A DNA stretch of 64,000 nt from Acholoe squamosa (Eukaryota > Annelida > Polychaeta > Phyllodocida > Polynoidae), in the NCBI GenBank assembly GCA_949317995.1, contig OX439039.1:14189282-14253281 (forward strand). Direction: 5' to 3'. Shown here piece by piece: positions 11,668 to 24,471 of the stretch. The position numbers were made by a program, and so were the translations under genes. The notes under the pieces were generated by a model. It was not told the DNA's origin and made no database searches. It saw only the letters and a list, made by a program, of their open reading frames with translations. Each line of letters opens with the position of its first letter. Position 1 is the stretch's first letter.

Positions 11668-12400
11668 CGATATACACACGAATTCCTCCGGTGTATAAGA
11701 CCCACTATACGCCCGAGGATGATACACGGGATGCAACATGAGGATTATATGGGATGCAACATGAGGATGATACACGGGACACAACACGAAGATGATACAC
11801 AATATGCAACATGAGCATAATACACGGGATGCAACACGAGGATGATACACGGGATTGGCTACCCCCTGGGATACACTGTACAATAATACTAGTAATATTA
11901 AACAGTGATAATGGTTTTTGCTTAGTGATTTGTTCAAAACGAATTTCTTGTTTGTCGCAAGCAGTTTGTTGTAATGGAATTTGACTTATATGTCTTTACT
12001 GTGAGATTATACCACCTTATGGCAGTCTTACAATGTGGGAGGAATAAGGTACCTCCCTCCTTTCACTGTTGGTATTTATACATATTGACAATGCCATGGT
12101 CATTGGTGGTTCAATTAACCTCACTGTCCCCTAATCATATAGCCAAGTCAAATCTACAGTGACGTCCACAATAAATCTAGACTTGCATGCATGCAGACTG
12201 CGGCCTCCTATGCTAGCTGTACTCTTCTTGGTATTGTCCTTGAGTGCCCATGTACTGCCCTCAGGTGTCCCGTGTATTCCCCTTGGCTGTCCCGTGTATC
12301 ATCCTCTTGCCGTCCCGTGTATTGCCCTTGGGTGTCCCGTGTATCATCCTCGGTCGTATAGAGGTTCTAATATGCCCGAGGAACTCGTGCAGATATCATC
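11668..12400. mobile_element. Foldback-type DNA element with tandem-repeat arms
   Basis: The left arm starts ACGAATTCCTCCGG and holds repeated GAGGATGATACACGGGA units (11712-11860). The right arm is its inverse, ending CCGAGGAACTCGT with CCCGTGTATCATCCTC units (12283-12356). The unique middle (11880-12230) has no gene. ORFs in the arms only read through the repeats. No target duplication is evident. Confidence 0.65.
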
Positions 12401-13848
12401 GTCCTTAAGTTGAACTCTTTGTTGATAAATAGTGAGTACATCTTTATTATAAGGTAAACTTTTGTCTTATCTCAAAAACTAATATGAATTCATAGTTTTT
12501 ACCTTATATATCCAGTAACTACACTTCTCCAGTCTGAAGTTCTTTGTGTTAAAGTTGAGTCCCCTTTTCTAACGATCATGACTTGAGTTTTGGAAAGTAT
12601 TTTTTCACACTCTGTGAGGAATGAGCATGCCGCAGGTAACAAAATGAGGGTTTTTTTTACGTCTAATTAATGTAATTTCGAAGTTGATAAAACCTTCAGA
12701 GATTGTTCAGCTTAACTCCATTTCATGGACTCAAACCAGCATTGAATAGACGTTTAAAACCTGATTTAACCCAAGAATCTTCATGAAAATATGCATTCAA
12801 ATGATATTGAATTAATATTGAAATTACCTTATCTTACTGGTGTCTGCCATTGCTATGGACCATAAAGCAGGGAACATTTTCATTCTTTTATGGATATTTT
12901 TCATTTACCTAGATATATCAAAACATGTGATCTTAATGACAAGGTTAATACAACTATCGTAGTATCATTATTATGATTCAAGCCAGACAGATACCTCCTG
13001 TACCAAGCAAGTCCCATTACAACATTTCTTGCCACCTAGTGCGACATCTTGGAAGATAATGTTGAATTAATGTTTTTTTCTGACCAGTTAAATCAACATT
13101 GTCCACATTCCACATTCAGAACGTTATTCAAAGGTCATCTGGAATTTTTTTTGTTGTACATCCTTTTAACATTAAACTAACAGCAATGAAATAACATTTT
13201 TTTTAAATAACTTGAATAACTGAATTATGGTGTTATATATTAAGAAAAGATGTATTTAAACTATTGACTTGAATGTAATACAAATACAGGCAACTCTTCA
13301 TGCCTACTCATTTTCAGTATAAATAAAAGAATTTCAATCAATCAATCAATTAATCAGTAACCTCAAATCAACTTTGAAATAATGTTTTTCAACAGGATTA
13401 ATGTTACTATAACTAACCACCAATGAACGTTAATCAATACTAATATGGAATGCATCAACTTTTCTCTATCTGTCATACACTGCAAAAAATGTGTTTAGAT
13501 CCTAAACAGAACTCTAAACATAATCTTGTCCCGTTTTTGTGAACACAATTTCTCCCTAAACAGATTCATGTCCACTTTCTGACAGGGATCAATACACTTT
13601 AGTTTACAAGGACAGCTATATTGTCCAAGTATTTTATCTATACTGTATTGGACCCAGAGAACACTAGTGTCAGGGCCTTATTGTCAAATACTACAGAGAG
13701 ACAGGTAGAATTTTTGTTTTTTGTATTCTTATAATTCACAAAATGGATGTCCAAGCACAAGCTGCTTCCCTGTGGTGCACTATTATATATGCCATATAGT
13801 TTAATTGCACTACCCTTTATTGCTGACACACTGCCCATGCTGTCTCAG
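12401..13848. other. Host DNA with LINE tail and transposon-end remnants
   Basis: No gene. At 13312-13352 a TATAAATAAAAGAATTTCAA sequence followed by (TCAA)n is a typical LINE 3' tail. From 13484, CACTGCAAAAAATGTG followed by TTTAGATCCTAAAC resembles a terminal inverted repeat; a possible partner, inverted, lies at about 15085-15112. Confidence 0.4.
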
Positions 13849-14922
13849 GTAGCAAAACATATGTGGCCCCAGTGTGGCTTACAGTGGGTGCCTAGTGTGG
13901 GCCAAAAAGGGCTGCCTGACGGGCACCCAATGGGTTTGTCCTCAGCAAAGTGTCTGGGCCACACTGGGCTAGCCAATTTGGGCACAGATCCGGTTTAAAG
14001 TGGGCTCATGAATTTGGGCTCAGGTTGAGTTCAACATGGGTTTCTGATGTGGCCCAAATCGGGCTGGCCAATTCGACCATATTTCTTTTAATGCAAATTC
14101 CAAAGAATTTGATTAGGCCTAATTAATTTTTGAACATGACTCTCCCCCACCTTACCAAGTATACCAATACCCAGTGGTACTCATCTATTCTATTGCACTG
14201 GTGATTGCATCAAAATAGTACATATATCAGCTTGCACTCAATAAGCCAAGAAATGCCACTTTGAATCTAGTGACATCTTGGCCATCTTCAGTGCCTCTCT
14301 TCATAAATGCAACATGTAGGGGCATAGATCAGAGCTTTTAAGCTTATAGTGTCTGTAGGTAGCATGCTTGATACTTATATTACATTCACTGCAATAGGAA
14401 TGGTACAGTCACTTTATAAAATACTGGGATGACCTTGATTTGCATATATCTTAAAGGGAATATCTAAGCATTTCCAAACTATGATAAAGTCTTAACATTG
14501 TTACTCGATGTCTAATTTAGTAGTATACTTCAGTTGTTCTATATTTGAGAAAATCAATTCTGTATGGGTAATAAATGTGTATGTGAGATAGCTGGGGCAT
14601 CTGGTGTCAAATCCCAAAAGCCAAAGGTGAGTTTAACCTATTTAAACCCACTCTCAGCCCAGATTGGGTAACTTGCCTTAAAATTGATGTTTACCTATTT
14701 TGGGTAGCCCTTTTTTAGCCCAACCTGTGCCCAATGTGGTTGCCCATTTCAAAACTGATCTGTGCCTAAATTAGGGAACCCAATGTGGTCCACACCTTTG
14801 GCTGAGGACAAAAACCACTGGAAGCCCAATGGGCTTAAGTCGGTTTGGCCGTTTAGGGCTGCCCGCTGTGGCCCGGACTGGAAACCTGAGCCCATCTACC
14901 GAATTCTGCTTGCTACATTGGC
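13849..14922. mobile_element. Non-autonomous DNA element with G-rich terminal repeats
   Basis: The left end (GGTAGCAAAACATATGTGG, then GGGCC-rich text to GTTTGTCCTCAGC) is an imperfect inverse of the right end (GGCTGAGGACAAAAACC to TTGCTACATT). Both ends contain degenerate sub-repeats built on GGCCCA and TGGGC. The 0.55-kb middle lacks coding capacity. It may sit inside an older element whose ends are at about 13484 and 15112. No convincing target duplication is visible. Confidence 0.5.
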
Positions 14923-15112
14923 GTATTGTGTGAAACTGTGATTTAGGAGAGTACTGCAACATATTGTAACCCAGCAGTAACAGATGATTTACAACTGTGT
15001 AAAGATGTTTATTTTAAATTCAAAGGTTTAAATTCCAAACACAAGGTTATCCAAACACCTGTTGAATTAAAATGTTTAGTATTTAAACATGTTTAAAATC
15101 TAAACACCACAA

Positions 15113-18100
15113 CTGACTATTGGTTAATAAACATTAATCATTGGTTATAATTCCTCCATGTGTAGAGGGGAAGGTGAGAGGGGAAATGAAGAGAATAAGG
15201 AGATATCATGAATGATAAAGAACTCTGAGAGGGACTAGTAAAGAATAAGAATTTAGGTTGAAAAATCTCAATGCAGCGTTTTAAGGGAGATGAATGGCTG
15301 TTATCATGACATATTGCTTTTGTAGATATGTCATGCTACATCTTGATCAATCTTATATGATATCCTTTAGTCCTATCATTCTGGCTCACAACATCGCTTC
15401 ACTGATTTTGGCACATATCTCTGATAGCCTGATACATTTCACTATGTCTCCTGCACTTTAAGGAGAATGTCAATTTGCAATTCAAGGGAAGCTGATTCCG
15501 ACTCGAAATGTATCTTTTTTATTGTGATTAAACAGAATTCTCAATTTTTCTTCATCACATCATACTCTGTTTACTTTCATTTTATGAATATAAGTAGTGA
15601 TTGATGGAATCATTAGCACCGACCAAATGGGCAGTGTGTATGCTACTCAACCTATCCTGTGAAAAACAGCACTAACCCAACCTTCATAAGAAAACGGACT
15701 GATGCAACAGATGCTAAAATAAGCAGATAAGCCTTAGGCATATAATGATATTTTATGGGTATTTTTTTATTGGGGAAAATGGGTGTACCATCTTCCTGGA
15801 TGTAGAAAGGGGAAGTAAAATATTGTAGTTTGACACTCAATTTGATAAGCTACTTGTATTGGCTTTAGATGAACATTGCCTGCATGTGTGATATATCATA
15901 CAGACATCTTCTACATGGATATAAAGGTACATATGGATAAAGGTTTAGACAGACAGGAGAAAGAAGGGTGATTGTTCCTTAATAGCTGCTGTTAGTAGCT
16001 TCATATCGTCATGCATGGAGAAGATACTAACATGCAAAACTGGCCAATTGTATACATGATACTGCTGCATGAAGAAGGATAGACTGTAGAGCCATGTGGA
16101 AAACAATACAGTATGTCTAACACTCAAACTGCGCAATGCCAATACCTGAGTGGTATCAGTTGTGTTTAGATAACACTAAATTGGTGTGATTATACTTTGA
16201 CATTATTATTGAAAAAGGCGGGTGGATTTATGGAGTATGTTCACTCACCTAAATCAATGCACTCCATATACATGTCACCTGCCCATGGTACAACAGTAGG
16301 AGTATTTATAGTTCTCATATAGGCTGTCACTGCTTATACTTGAGTGAGGATGAATGACATTAGTGGCACCTTACACTAATCTGGGTCAACCTCACACATT
16401 GAGTTATAGATTAAATTACCCACATGCATGTCCCACTCTGAGCAAGTGCTAGACAAGAGCTAGGTCACGAAGGGGTCTCTCAATCAAACAACTAGCGTCT
16501 GAGCAGTTGTTTGATTGACAGTTTCACCCTAGCTGATGCCAATTTGCTCGGTTCATTCAGGTCCACCTGGGATCCCACGATGCAGATTTCCGCAAATTCC
16601 TGGCAAAAGGAAGCTTGCCTGATATGACATGTCTACACCAAAAATAACGGTATCAGTAAAGTAATAAGGAATGGATTAAACCTTCTGGGTCCTTCAAAAA
16701 GAGATCTAATTATCCTTGGTCAGAAGAGCATTCTGTTATTTTATATTATAACAGGCATTGTCTAGTAGGAGTCAGAAGGACCTAAGAATAACAGAGAGAA
16801 GATATGTCTGCTGTGTCTTGTAGCATAGGGATATACCCAAGGGAATCAATCTGTTAGTCTGACCCTTAATGATTCCTCTTTTTACACTCATCTGGATGCA
16901 GGTTCTTCTCTGTATTAACACACAAAAAGAACAACCTTAACATTTATATAATGCAGAATGCCAAAAAGAAATAGCTACAGCTGGATATGAATTAAGAGTT
17001 AAGAGGTGTAGTGTTGGAGGTGGAGGTACAATGACGATATAGTACTTAAAAGTCACTTTTTGTCAACTCTGGTGTCCATAAAATCTAGCATTGTGAATAC
17101 TATATGATGTGATGCCAATCATATAGTGACAGTTCTCCTTCCCCTCAACGTTTGAGCATTTTAAGTGTAGCATGCATATACCTTCAATTAACAAAACCTT
17201 TAAGAGTTTTAGTTCCATATATATGTTTATGTCATGGCAGATACGATCGTTACTATAGAACAGTACTGTACAGGCCGTATTTAATGGGGGGATGGAATAC
17301 AATATGCCCGTATTCAATGGCTGATGGTCATGTGACCTGCTGCAATAAAATCAGCTAAATATCGTTGAATTTCCCTATCTAAAACCTTTCAAAGCTGTGT
17401 AGCCATGACATAAATGCAAATGTCCACTTCCATATAGTATTTTTGCATCATATTCCACGAAGCCATTATACTCCATGGGCATGGACATTTGCTTATATAT
17501 GTCTTTCCAGAGACATAAAAAGATTGTCCTTTACTTCATCCATTACACCCTGACCTTACACACTATGTGTGTGTGAGAAGTCAACTTTATGACTGGTAAA
17601 CAAATCATGAATAAGTGAGGTCTTTGGATAAAAGTGTATGAAATTGCCAGTCATACCCATACTTCGGATTGAATTGTCACTAGAACCTAGTGTTTTGCAC
17701 TTTCTTAGAAATTGATGGATGTTGTTTCATAGTTAACACTCTTATGATAAACCTAACTTCTCCATTCCGAAATCTCCAGTACTAATGAAAGTTCCTCTTT
17801 ACCGAATCATGCATCTGTATTGCCTTAATTAACTCTAGCTACCTCAGAACTTCTATTTGCAGCATCTGTCCCTACTCCTGACACATATAACTCCTCAACG
17901 CTGGGCTCATTATTCAACCTATCTTCTTTTTAACATTCCTACAAACTAATTGATATTTCAACAAGTGTGGATGCATTACAAGAGCCTCCCTTCTGTCAGT
18001 GGTAGGTCCTATTGTCTACCCAATCATCAATATAAAAGACTGATTTTTAGTGAGCAGAAAAGTTAGTATTCAAGACTTGCGCTAAATGTCTGGAAGTGAT

Positions 18101-18356
18101 ATCAGCAGTGTAGTGAAAGCAAATAATTTATGACAGGTATTGGTTTCTACATAGAGTATAGGTAGTGTGTATGGTTAATAAGCAAAATAGCCATATGCTG
18201 CCTCTCTAGGAACCTGTTTACCATCTTTGTTACTACAGGAAATAAAAGGGAATAGAACAGATGATCATTAGTTCAAGGTTTCTTGTTTATTGTCTCTGTA
18301 CTATTAGGGTTTAACATGAATCATAGTTAAGGAGACAGCACATGGATTTTGACAAG
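15113..18356. other. Non-coding host DNA
   Basis: No ORF above 84 codons and none with a recognisable domain. A perfect 14-bp hairpin (TCAATCAAACAACT at 16480-16493, its inverse at 16505-16518) is the only structured spot that I noticed. Confidence 0.4.
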
Positions 18357-18738
18357 TGCTGGTGTGGAGAGCAGCTGAAGATATGAGACTTGGATCTGGG
18401 TAATTTGCTAGTGCTGATTCCGAATCTGATCTGTTTATCTTCATAACTAGGATGGAACCAGGTCAAATTAAAGGTTAAAGGTCACAAAGCAATTGCAATG
18501 TGTCCTTATCAATTTAGGATACACACAAATGGGGAATCCACTGTGAACTCAGGACCTCTAGTATTAATGAATGGAACAAAGCCCTCTGTCTGTTCTATAT
18601 TAAAGACCAGATCGTGACCTCTGGCCTTTGATTTGACCTTGGTCCGACCTAGATGTGAAGATACGCAGCTCAGATTCACAATCAGCGCAACAAATTACCC
18701 TGATCAAACTGCCATATCTTGTGCTGCTCTCCACACCA
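18357..18738. mobile_element. MITE with about 135-bp terminal inverted repeats
   Basis: Left end GCTGGTGTGGAGAGCAGC (18357 onward) and right end GCTGCTCTCCACACCAG (to 18738) are inverted. The similarity continues inward through GAAGATATG/ACAAGATATG, GGGTAATTTG and AGGTCAAATTAAAGG on the left and their inverses on the right. The loop is about 100 bp. No coding capacity. Confidence 0.75.
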
Positions 18739-19908
18739 GGAAAAAGTTAAATAACAACATTTGAGCTGTCTGGTCCCCCAGATATCATCCATCCATCAGG
18801 TAATTAATCAGATAATCGATGAGAACATATGAGAGTTCTTTTTGTTTTCTTTGTATCTACCATAATATATGTAAGAGTCAAACTGTACAAGTATACATAA
18901 ATATGCCCTTCTCTTAGGGTGGAGTAGATTGATTTTGAATGGCATCCAGCATTTAATGATTATGATACATCTTCAATAATAATGAAGTATCAGTCAGTGA
19001 AATGTGTCATGGAAACAACAGTAATAGGACCTGGCATTGACTGTAAGGAGGCTTTTGTATATTGTACACAGTCGTTAGCTCCACAGGAGCCGCATAACGA
19101 GAATATCGAGAAATTTGTACTGAACTGTGAAATGAACCTTCGGAAAGAGACATTTAGAGTTAATGGGGGAAATACCATGCCATGATTCATTCAGTGAAGA
19201 GGACTCAATCATACAGAAGAGTAAAAGCTCTAAAATGGAAGGAATCAGTAAAGGGTAACAGATTTAGTATTAGAGATATGTATGTTATCATAAAATGGGG
19301 TTTATTAGTGCAGATTTAGCAGCAAAGGCAGCACTACAGGCAAATATCATCATCAGCATAATGATTCTAGCCGCAGTCTAGATTATAAGTGTTGAGTTTT
19401 GAAAAGTGTTAACTGGCCAACAAATATATCACGACAGTTAGTTATCAGCCACAATATTGTACAACCATAGTCAATTAATGGTAATACACATGGTAGAGGT
19501 ATAAATCGGGAAGAGTGGCTATGCCTGGTGTTAAAGGGATAGGTTCGTGGGGGCATTGGTGGCTACTCTGAACGTACCAATATGACGCAACAGATGTCTC
19601 TCCTTCCTATAGGCAGAGCCATAGTTAAAGTGGCAGGGGAGGGTGTCAGAGCCAACTGCTGTTTTGCACTTGTGGTCATGGATGAATAGAGGCAGAGAGG
19701 CCTGACCCATTTCAGCAATACATGTACACGCAACACACTCTGGACCTATACAGTGTTGGTATGAGACTCTGAATGTCACCATACAGCTAATAACAGTAAC
19801 AATGTTGCTTGGAATTATCCGGCTCCAGCCACCAAGACTCGTACCTAGAGCCATATAATGACACTAGTAAGCACCAGCATGACACTGAAATTGTCACTCT
19901 TCAAGTAG
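18739..19908. other. Non-coding host DNA
   Basis: Opposed overlapping ORFs (18982-19185 plus, 18990-19190 minus) and a 107-codon minus frame (19531-19854) occur, but none matches a family I recognise and both strands of the first are open together. I see no gene. Confidence 0.35.
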
Positions 19909-22821
19909 CCCAGTGGGCACACCTCCACTTACTAAACAGTTAGTAGTCACTGCTCTGCACTGATTGCACTAACTACTAGCTGGCTAATTTCATGCTAAAT
20001 GTTAGACTAGGCAGTGCTTACTCGCTGGTGGCAGTGTTTATTAGCTACTTTTGCTTCATTGCAAAATAAGCCCTTACTAGTAGTTTATATGCACCACTTA
20101 ATAGGCAGTGCAGGAAATCTACTAGTAAGGGGTTAAAATGCAGCCTCTAGTAGCTGGCTAATCATTTGCTAAATGTTATGCTAGGCAGCCCTGCAAAATA
20201 AGCCCTTATTAGTAGTTTATAATGTAATGCTTACTAACCAGTGCAGAATAGCTACGAGTAAGAGGTGCAAACACAGCTCCTAATAGCTGGCTAATTATCT
20301 GCTAAATGTTATACTAGGCAGTCCTGCAAAATAAGCCCTTACTAGTAGTTTATTTTGCAATACTTATTTATCAGTGCAGAATAGTAAGTGGCGTAAATGC
20401 AGCTCCTAGGCAGCCCTGCAAAGTAACCCCTTCCTAGCAGATAGCTTATAATGCAGTGCTTAGTAGCCACTGCAGAAAAGGCCACGAATAAGAGCTTTGC
20501 AATCATCACTTTGACATCTGCTTCTTGGCAGTCAATGCAACACTGTTGGTCTGAATATGAAGTAATCTTCAGTAGAACAAAGAAATGGTGTCTATATATA
20601 AATTGACTTTAAATCTATCTTGTTACACAGTCTATCCGGTAATTTATTTTGTAGCAATCAATTTGTGTGCTAGCTTATGCCATTTTATGACTTAGAATAG
20701 ATCTCAATGATATTTTCATTATCAGAAATATGATTTAGATTACCCTTAAGGTTATAAAGCTGAGAGAATGTATACTACTGCCACCTAGTGACACTTAATA
20801 TTTGATGCCAAGAAACAGCTAGTAAGCCTTTAGTATACACCAGCTAGTAAGCAATGCGTAAACTGCCCTTAATAACCAGTGCTTCTGCAGCTCTACAGTT
20901 GCAGCTGCTAGTAAACACTGCTCTGTACCTTTTACTAGTCAATGCCAATACAGTCCTATTAAATCATGTGAAGCAACAGCTAGTAAGCCTTTACTATGCA
21001 CCTGCTACTAAGCTACTCTTAGTAGCCAGTGCTAAGTGCTGTTGCTGCATTACAAACGGAATCAGTGCCATTGTCCTTCCTATACAGGAGCTTATATTAG
21101 CATACAATTTAACCTGTTTTAGGACAAACCTACTTAGGCATAGCACAATATGCTAGCATTACTGAAGAATAATCTCAACAATGTCAGAAGATGACAAATC
21201 AAGTGGTGTACACCAGTCCTGAATATCACTTTTTCACCATATGCAAGTTCCCATTATTCAATAAATAAATCCAAGGTATTTTGGGATTGTATATTCAAAA
21301 TATTTAAAAAATCTTGACAAATATTAGTAAACCCTTGAAAAGGTTTATCTAGTAGCACAATCCCATTTATAACAAGAATACATAATATTTCAAGGGAGTA
21401 TCAGTGCATTGAGGCATCTTTGGTATAATATCCTATACCCACCTATATTGTTTAATCTAACTTAGGCTTGCCACAGTTGACTGTAAGATGTGTCCCGTGT
21501 GTTATGTACATGTATGTAGGTCAACCACTGACCTCCATAGCTAAAGTATCTTTCACAATGCTATGTGTTGGTGCAGCAGGGTGTGACCAGGAGGTGTGAA
21601 CTGCAAGGTGTGAGCAGTGTGTAGTAGTAAAGCAGGTGTTACTCCACTTCATTTGTCATTTTGTGAAACTATTCAAAATTGAAGTTTTGTTATCATCTTG
21701 TGCTATACCTACGTAGGATCACAGGGATATTTTTCTTTTTGTTTTAAGACAATTTAGAGTGAATTTCAATACATGATTATTACCTTGTATAGACAGTTCA
21801 AATTGAACCAACTAGTAATCACTGCTATGTTACACTTAATAAACACTGCAAATTAAACACTTGAGAAACATCTCATAAACTGCTAAGATACAGCCTTTAA
21901 TAAGTAATTGGTTAGCAGTGCTTTCTATGTGGTGCATCTGTAGCCCTGTGCATGCAGTGGCTAGTAACCGCTGCCATGATCCAGCTGGTAAACACTGCAA
22001 GTTAAGCCATTATTAACCGATGCTGGACAACAGCTTGTAAACTACTGATATGCAACTTTTAATAAGTGATTGGTTAGCAGTGCTTTCTAAGTGGTGTATC
22101 TGTAGCCCTGCACATGCAGTGGCTAGTAACCGCTGCCATGATCCAGCTGGTAAACACTGCAAGTTAAGCCATTATTAACCGATGCTGGACAACAGCTAGT
22201 AAACTACTGATATGCAACTTTTAATAAGTGATGGGTTAGCAGTGCTTTCTAAGTGGTGTATCTGCAGCCTGCACTTGCAACGGCTAATAATCACTGCTAT
22301 ATTCCAGTTAGTAAACACTGCAAATTAAGCCTTTACTAAGTGATGCTAAACAACAGCCAGTAAACTACTAATATGCAGTGCTTAGTAAGTGACACATTTG
22401 CAGTGCTTAGTAAATGATTCAGCTGCAGCCCTGCACTTGCAACAACTAGTACCCACTGCTATGTTCCATTTAGTCAACACTGCAAGTTAAGCCCTTATTA
22501 AGCAATGCTGAACAGTAGCTAATAAACTACTAATATGCAGCCCTTGATAAGAGATGCTAAATCAACATTTACTAAGCAGTGCTACTGCAGTGCTGCAATT
22601 GCATCTACTAATAAACGTCGCTAAGCTACACTTAATAATAGTTGATGTTGCAGCACTGTACATGCAACACTTATTAATAACTTAATAAGTACTACTGTGA
22701 AATTTGGCAAAATGTTGATCCTAACCAGGAAGTTGCATGAGTGGCTAGTAAACATTGCAATGAAACTAGTCATTCATGCAATGTTTATTAGCTAGTGCAG
22801 ACTTGTACTGTGCCCACTGGG
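19909..22821. mobile_element. 2.9-kb TIR element filled with TAGTAA-rich repeats
   Basis: The ends are CCCAGTGGGCACA (19909-19921) and its perfect inverse TGTGCCCACTGGG (22809-22821). The interior is almost wholly diverged tandem repeats of about 160 bp with the recurring words GCTAGTAA, CAGTGCT, AAGCCCTTA and CTGCAAG. The two best-kept units start near 21955 and 22118 and are almost identical for more than 120 bp. About 300 bp near 20530-20850 is not repetitive. TAGTAA supplies stop codons throughout, so no protein is possible. It is a non-autonomous DNA transposon whose family I cannot name. Confidence 0.6.
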
Positions 22822-23048
22822 AGGGTAAAGTGACCATGAGTCGTCCACCTGGGTCATCTTACCACCTACTAGTCAGGCTAGGATCTTTGTAATAGTAGGA
22901 AAACTTGCAGGGGTCATCTAAAATTGGATATAAATAATACCCAGATGTCTTACTCTTTCCATCCAGCAATGTTACAACTTTCATACCCATAGTCATGGAG
23001 CTCTTTGAGCACCCATTATTCAATAGATGTGAATTTTCTTTCATCAGT
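22822..23048. other. Short host spacer before the Polinton
   Basis: No gene. It includes ACCATGAGTCGTCCAC at about 22833, a relative of the GGTACCTTGAGTCGGCC repeat found on the other side of the Polinton. Confidence 0.4.
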
Positions 23049-23054
23049 ACCATG
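23049..23054. repeat. Left 6-bp target site duplication of the Polinton
   Basis: ACCATG directly precedes the element's first base and is repeated at 53127-53132. Six-base duplications are the rule for Polinton/Maverick integration. Confidence 0.9.
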
Positions 23055-23361
23055 AGTAGTATAATAGATGGTCTTTTCTGAATATTATCCAGAAAAGACC
23101 ATCATATTTGGATTATCCAGAGAAGACCTCCTATTTTTAGATTATTTATAAAAGAGGTCGTTTATAGATATATTTAATTTATCTATAAAAGAGGTCGTTT
23201 ATAGATATATTTAATTTATCTATAAAAGAGGTCGTTTATAGATATATTTAATTTATTTATAAAAGAGGTCGTTTATAGATATATTTAAATTATCTATAAA
23301 AGAGGTCGTTTATAGATATATTTAATTTATCTATAAAAGAGGTCGTTTATAGATATATTTA
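23055..23361 (+). repeat. Left terminal inverted repeat
   Basis: The outer 90 bp match the right end base for base in nearly all positions. Inside follow about six copies of a 36-bp unit with ATAAAAGAGGTCGTTTATAG and ATATATTTA. A perfect 14-bp hairpin (23067-23080 with 23090-23103, 9-nt loop) lies 12 bp from the tip. The words AAGACC and GAGGTC recur. Confidence 0.9.
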
Positions 23362-23620
23362 GAATCCAGAAAAGACCTGTATTTTTGAGAAAATGTAGAT
23401 TGCAAGTGAAACGAGAAGTCATAATATTTTTATTTTTTCTTTATTGTTCTTTTTGAGACATATCATATAGTCAGACAATCCAACAGATAATCCAATTTAT
23501 TCCTTTATCGTTTATGAACAGAGAGGCGGAGAATGAGTTACAATAACAATGAATAACATAATTGGAATCTTCATGAATAATGTGATTCATTGAACCAATA
23601 CCATAGTAAATTTTCGTCAC
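23362..23620. other. AT-rich spacer between left TIR and first gene
   Basis: Lies downstream of the last minus-strand gene, so a transcription end is expected here. No further feature is seen. Confidence 0.4.
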
Positions 23621-24277
23621 CTAGTTCTTTGTTAGAATCAACTTTAAGAATTCCTCTAAAGACATTAATTCATTTTCGGAGGGGTCGATTTCATGAGAAC
23701 CTTTTTCATCGGTTGGTTCTTCTTCCGCCGAATAAAATTCTTGTTCTTCAGACGACGTTTCATCAGCTAAATGAGATTGTTCTATATCTGATTCTTCAGA
23801 CGAGTCACTTTCTCCAGAATCACTTTCTTCATAGTCGTTTTTTTCTTTCAATGAAGCAGATATCTTTTTGCCTGATCCAAAACCTTGATCATTTCTTTCG
23901 GTTTTATCAGGTGTATATACTTCTTCTAGCTCAGGGATGAGAATTTTTTCTAATATTATTTGAGCTATTTGATCTCCATGTTTTATTTCGAAGACCTCAT
24001 TTCCAAAATTAAACAGCAAAACACCAATTTTTCCCCTGTAGTCTTCTTCTATTACCCCTGCTCCTACATCGATGAAATGATTAAGAGCAAGTCCTGATTT
24101 TGGTGCTATGCGACCATAGCATCCTGCAGGTATGCAAAGTATTATATCAGTTTGTACCAATTTTTTTTCTTTAGCAGGAATAATATAATCATAAGCACTA
24201 TATAAATCAAACCCTGCAGATTTTTTTGTGGATCTGGTTGGCTTCAATGCTTTTGTTGATGCTTTAACATAATGCAT
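23621..24277 (-). CDS. dut: dUTPase with acidic C-terminal tail
   Basis: Trimeric dUTPase fold, hydrolysing dUTP to dUMP so that uracil is kept out of viral DNA. The five motifs are in order in the 218-aa protein: AGFDLYSA (21-28), GRIAPKSGLA (55-64), GVIEEDYRG (74-82), GDQIAQIILEKI (101-112) and QGFGSG (131-136). In motif 3 the residue normally Asp (GVIDxDYRG) is Glu, which may lower activity. The last 80 residues form a Ser/Asp/Glu-rich, presumably disordered tail not found in ordinary dUTPases. It is the last gene of the minus-strand series, 195 bp from the frameshifted paralogue. No TGAGA promoter motif lies close upstream. Confidence 0.93.
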   Translation of the reverse strand: MHYVKASTKALKPTRSTKKSAGFDLYSAYDYIIPAKEKKLVQTDIILCIPAGCYGRIAPKSGLALNHFIDVGAGVIEEDYRGKIGVLLFNFGNEVFEIKHGDQIAQIILEKILIPELEEVYTPDKTERNDQGFGSGKKISASLKEKNDYEESDSGESDSSEESDIEQSHLADETSSEEQEFYSAEEEPTDEKGSHEIDPSENELMSLEEFLKLILTKN

Positions 24278-24471
24278 AATAGGTTGGAGAATAGGTGAGG
24301 CAGGCAGTAAAGCAGATTTTTTTCATGTTGTTACTAACAGTGTATTTGGTTTGTCTTTTACAAGAGTAATATAGAAAGAATCTTGACAACGCGCCATTTT
24401 GCTGAACGTTATTTCAGTTGTTTTGTTGTTTAATATAACGCTATTCACAGAGATGTTTTCTTTGTTTTAGT

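Noticed and set aside
13747-13998. 83-codon plus-strand frame in the TIR element
   Set aside because: It crosses the element's left border and reads its GGCCCA-type sub-repeats. Not a conserved protein.
18982-19190. Pair of fully overlapping opposed ORFs of about 66 codons
   Set aside because: No homologous domain recognised, no splice or promoter context, and a length expected by chance.
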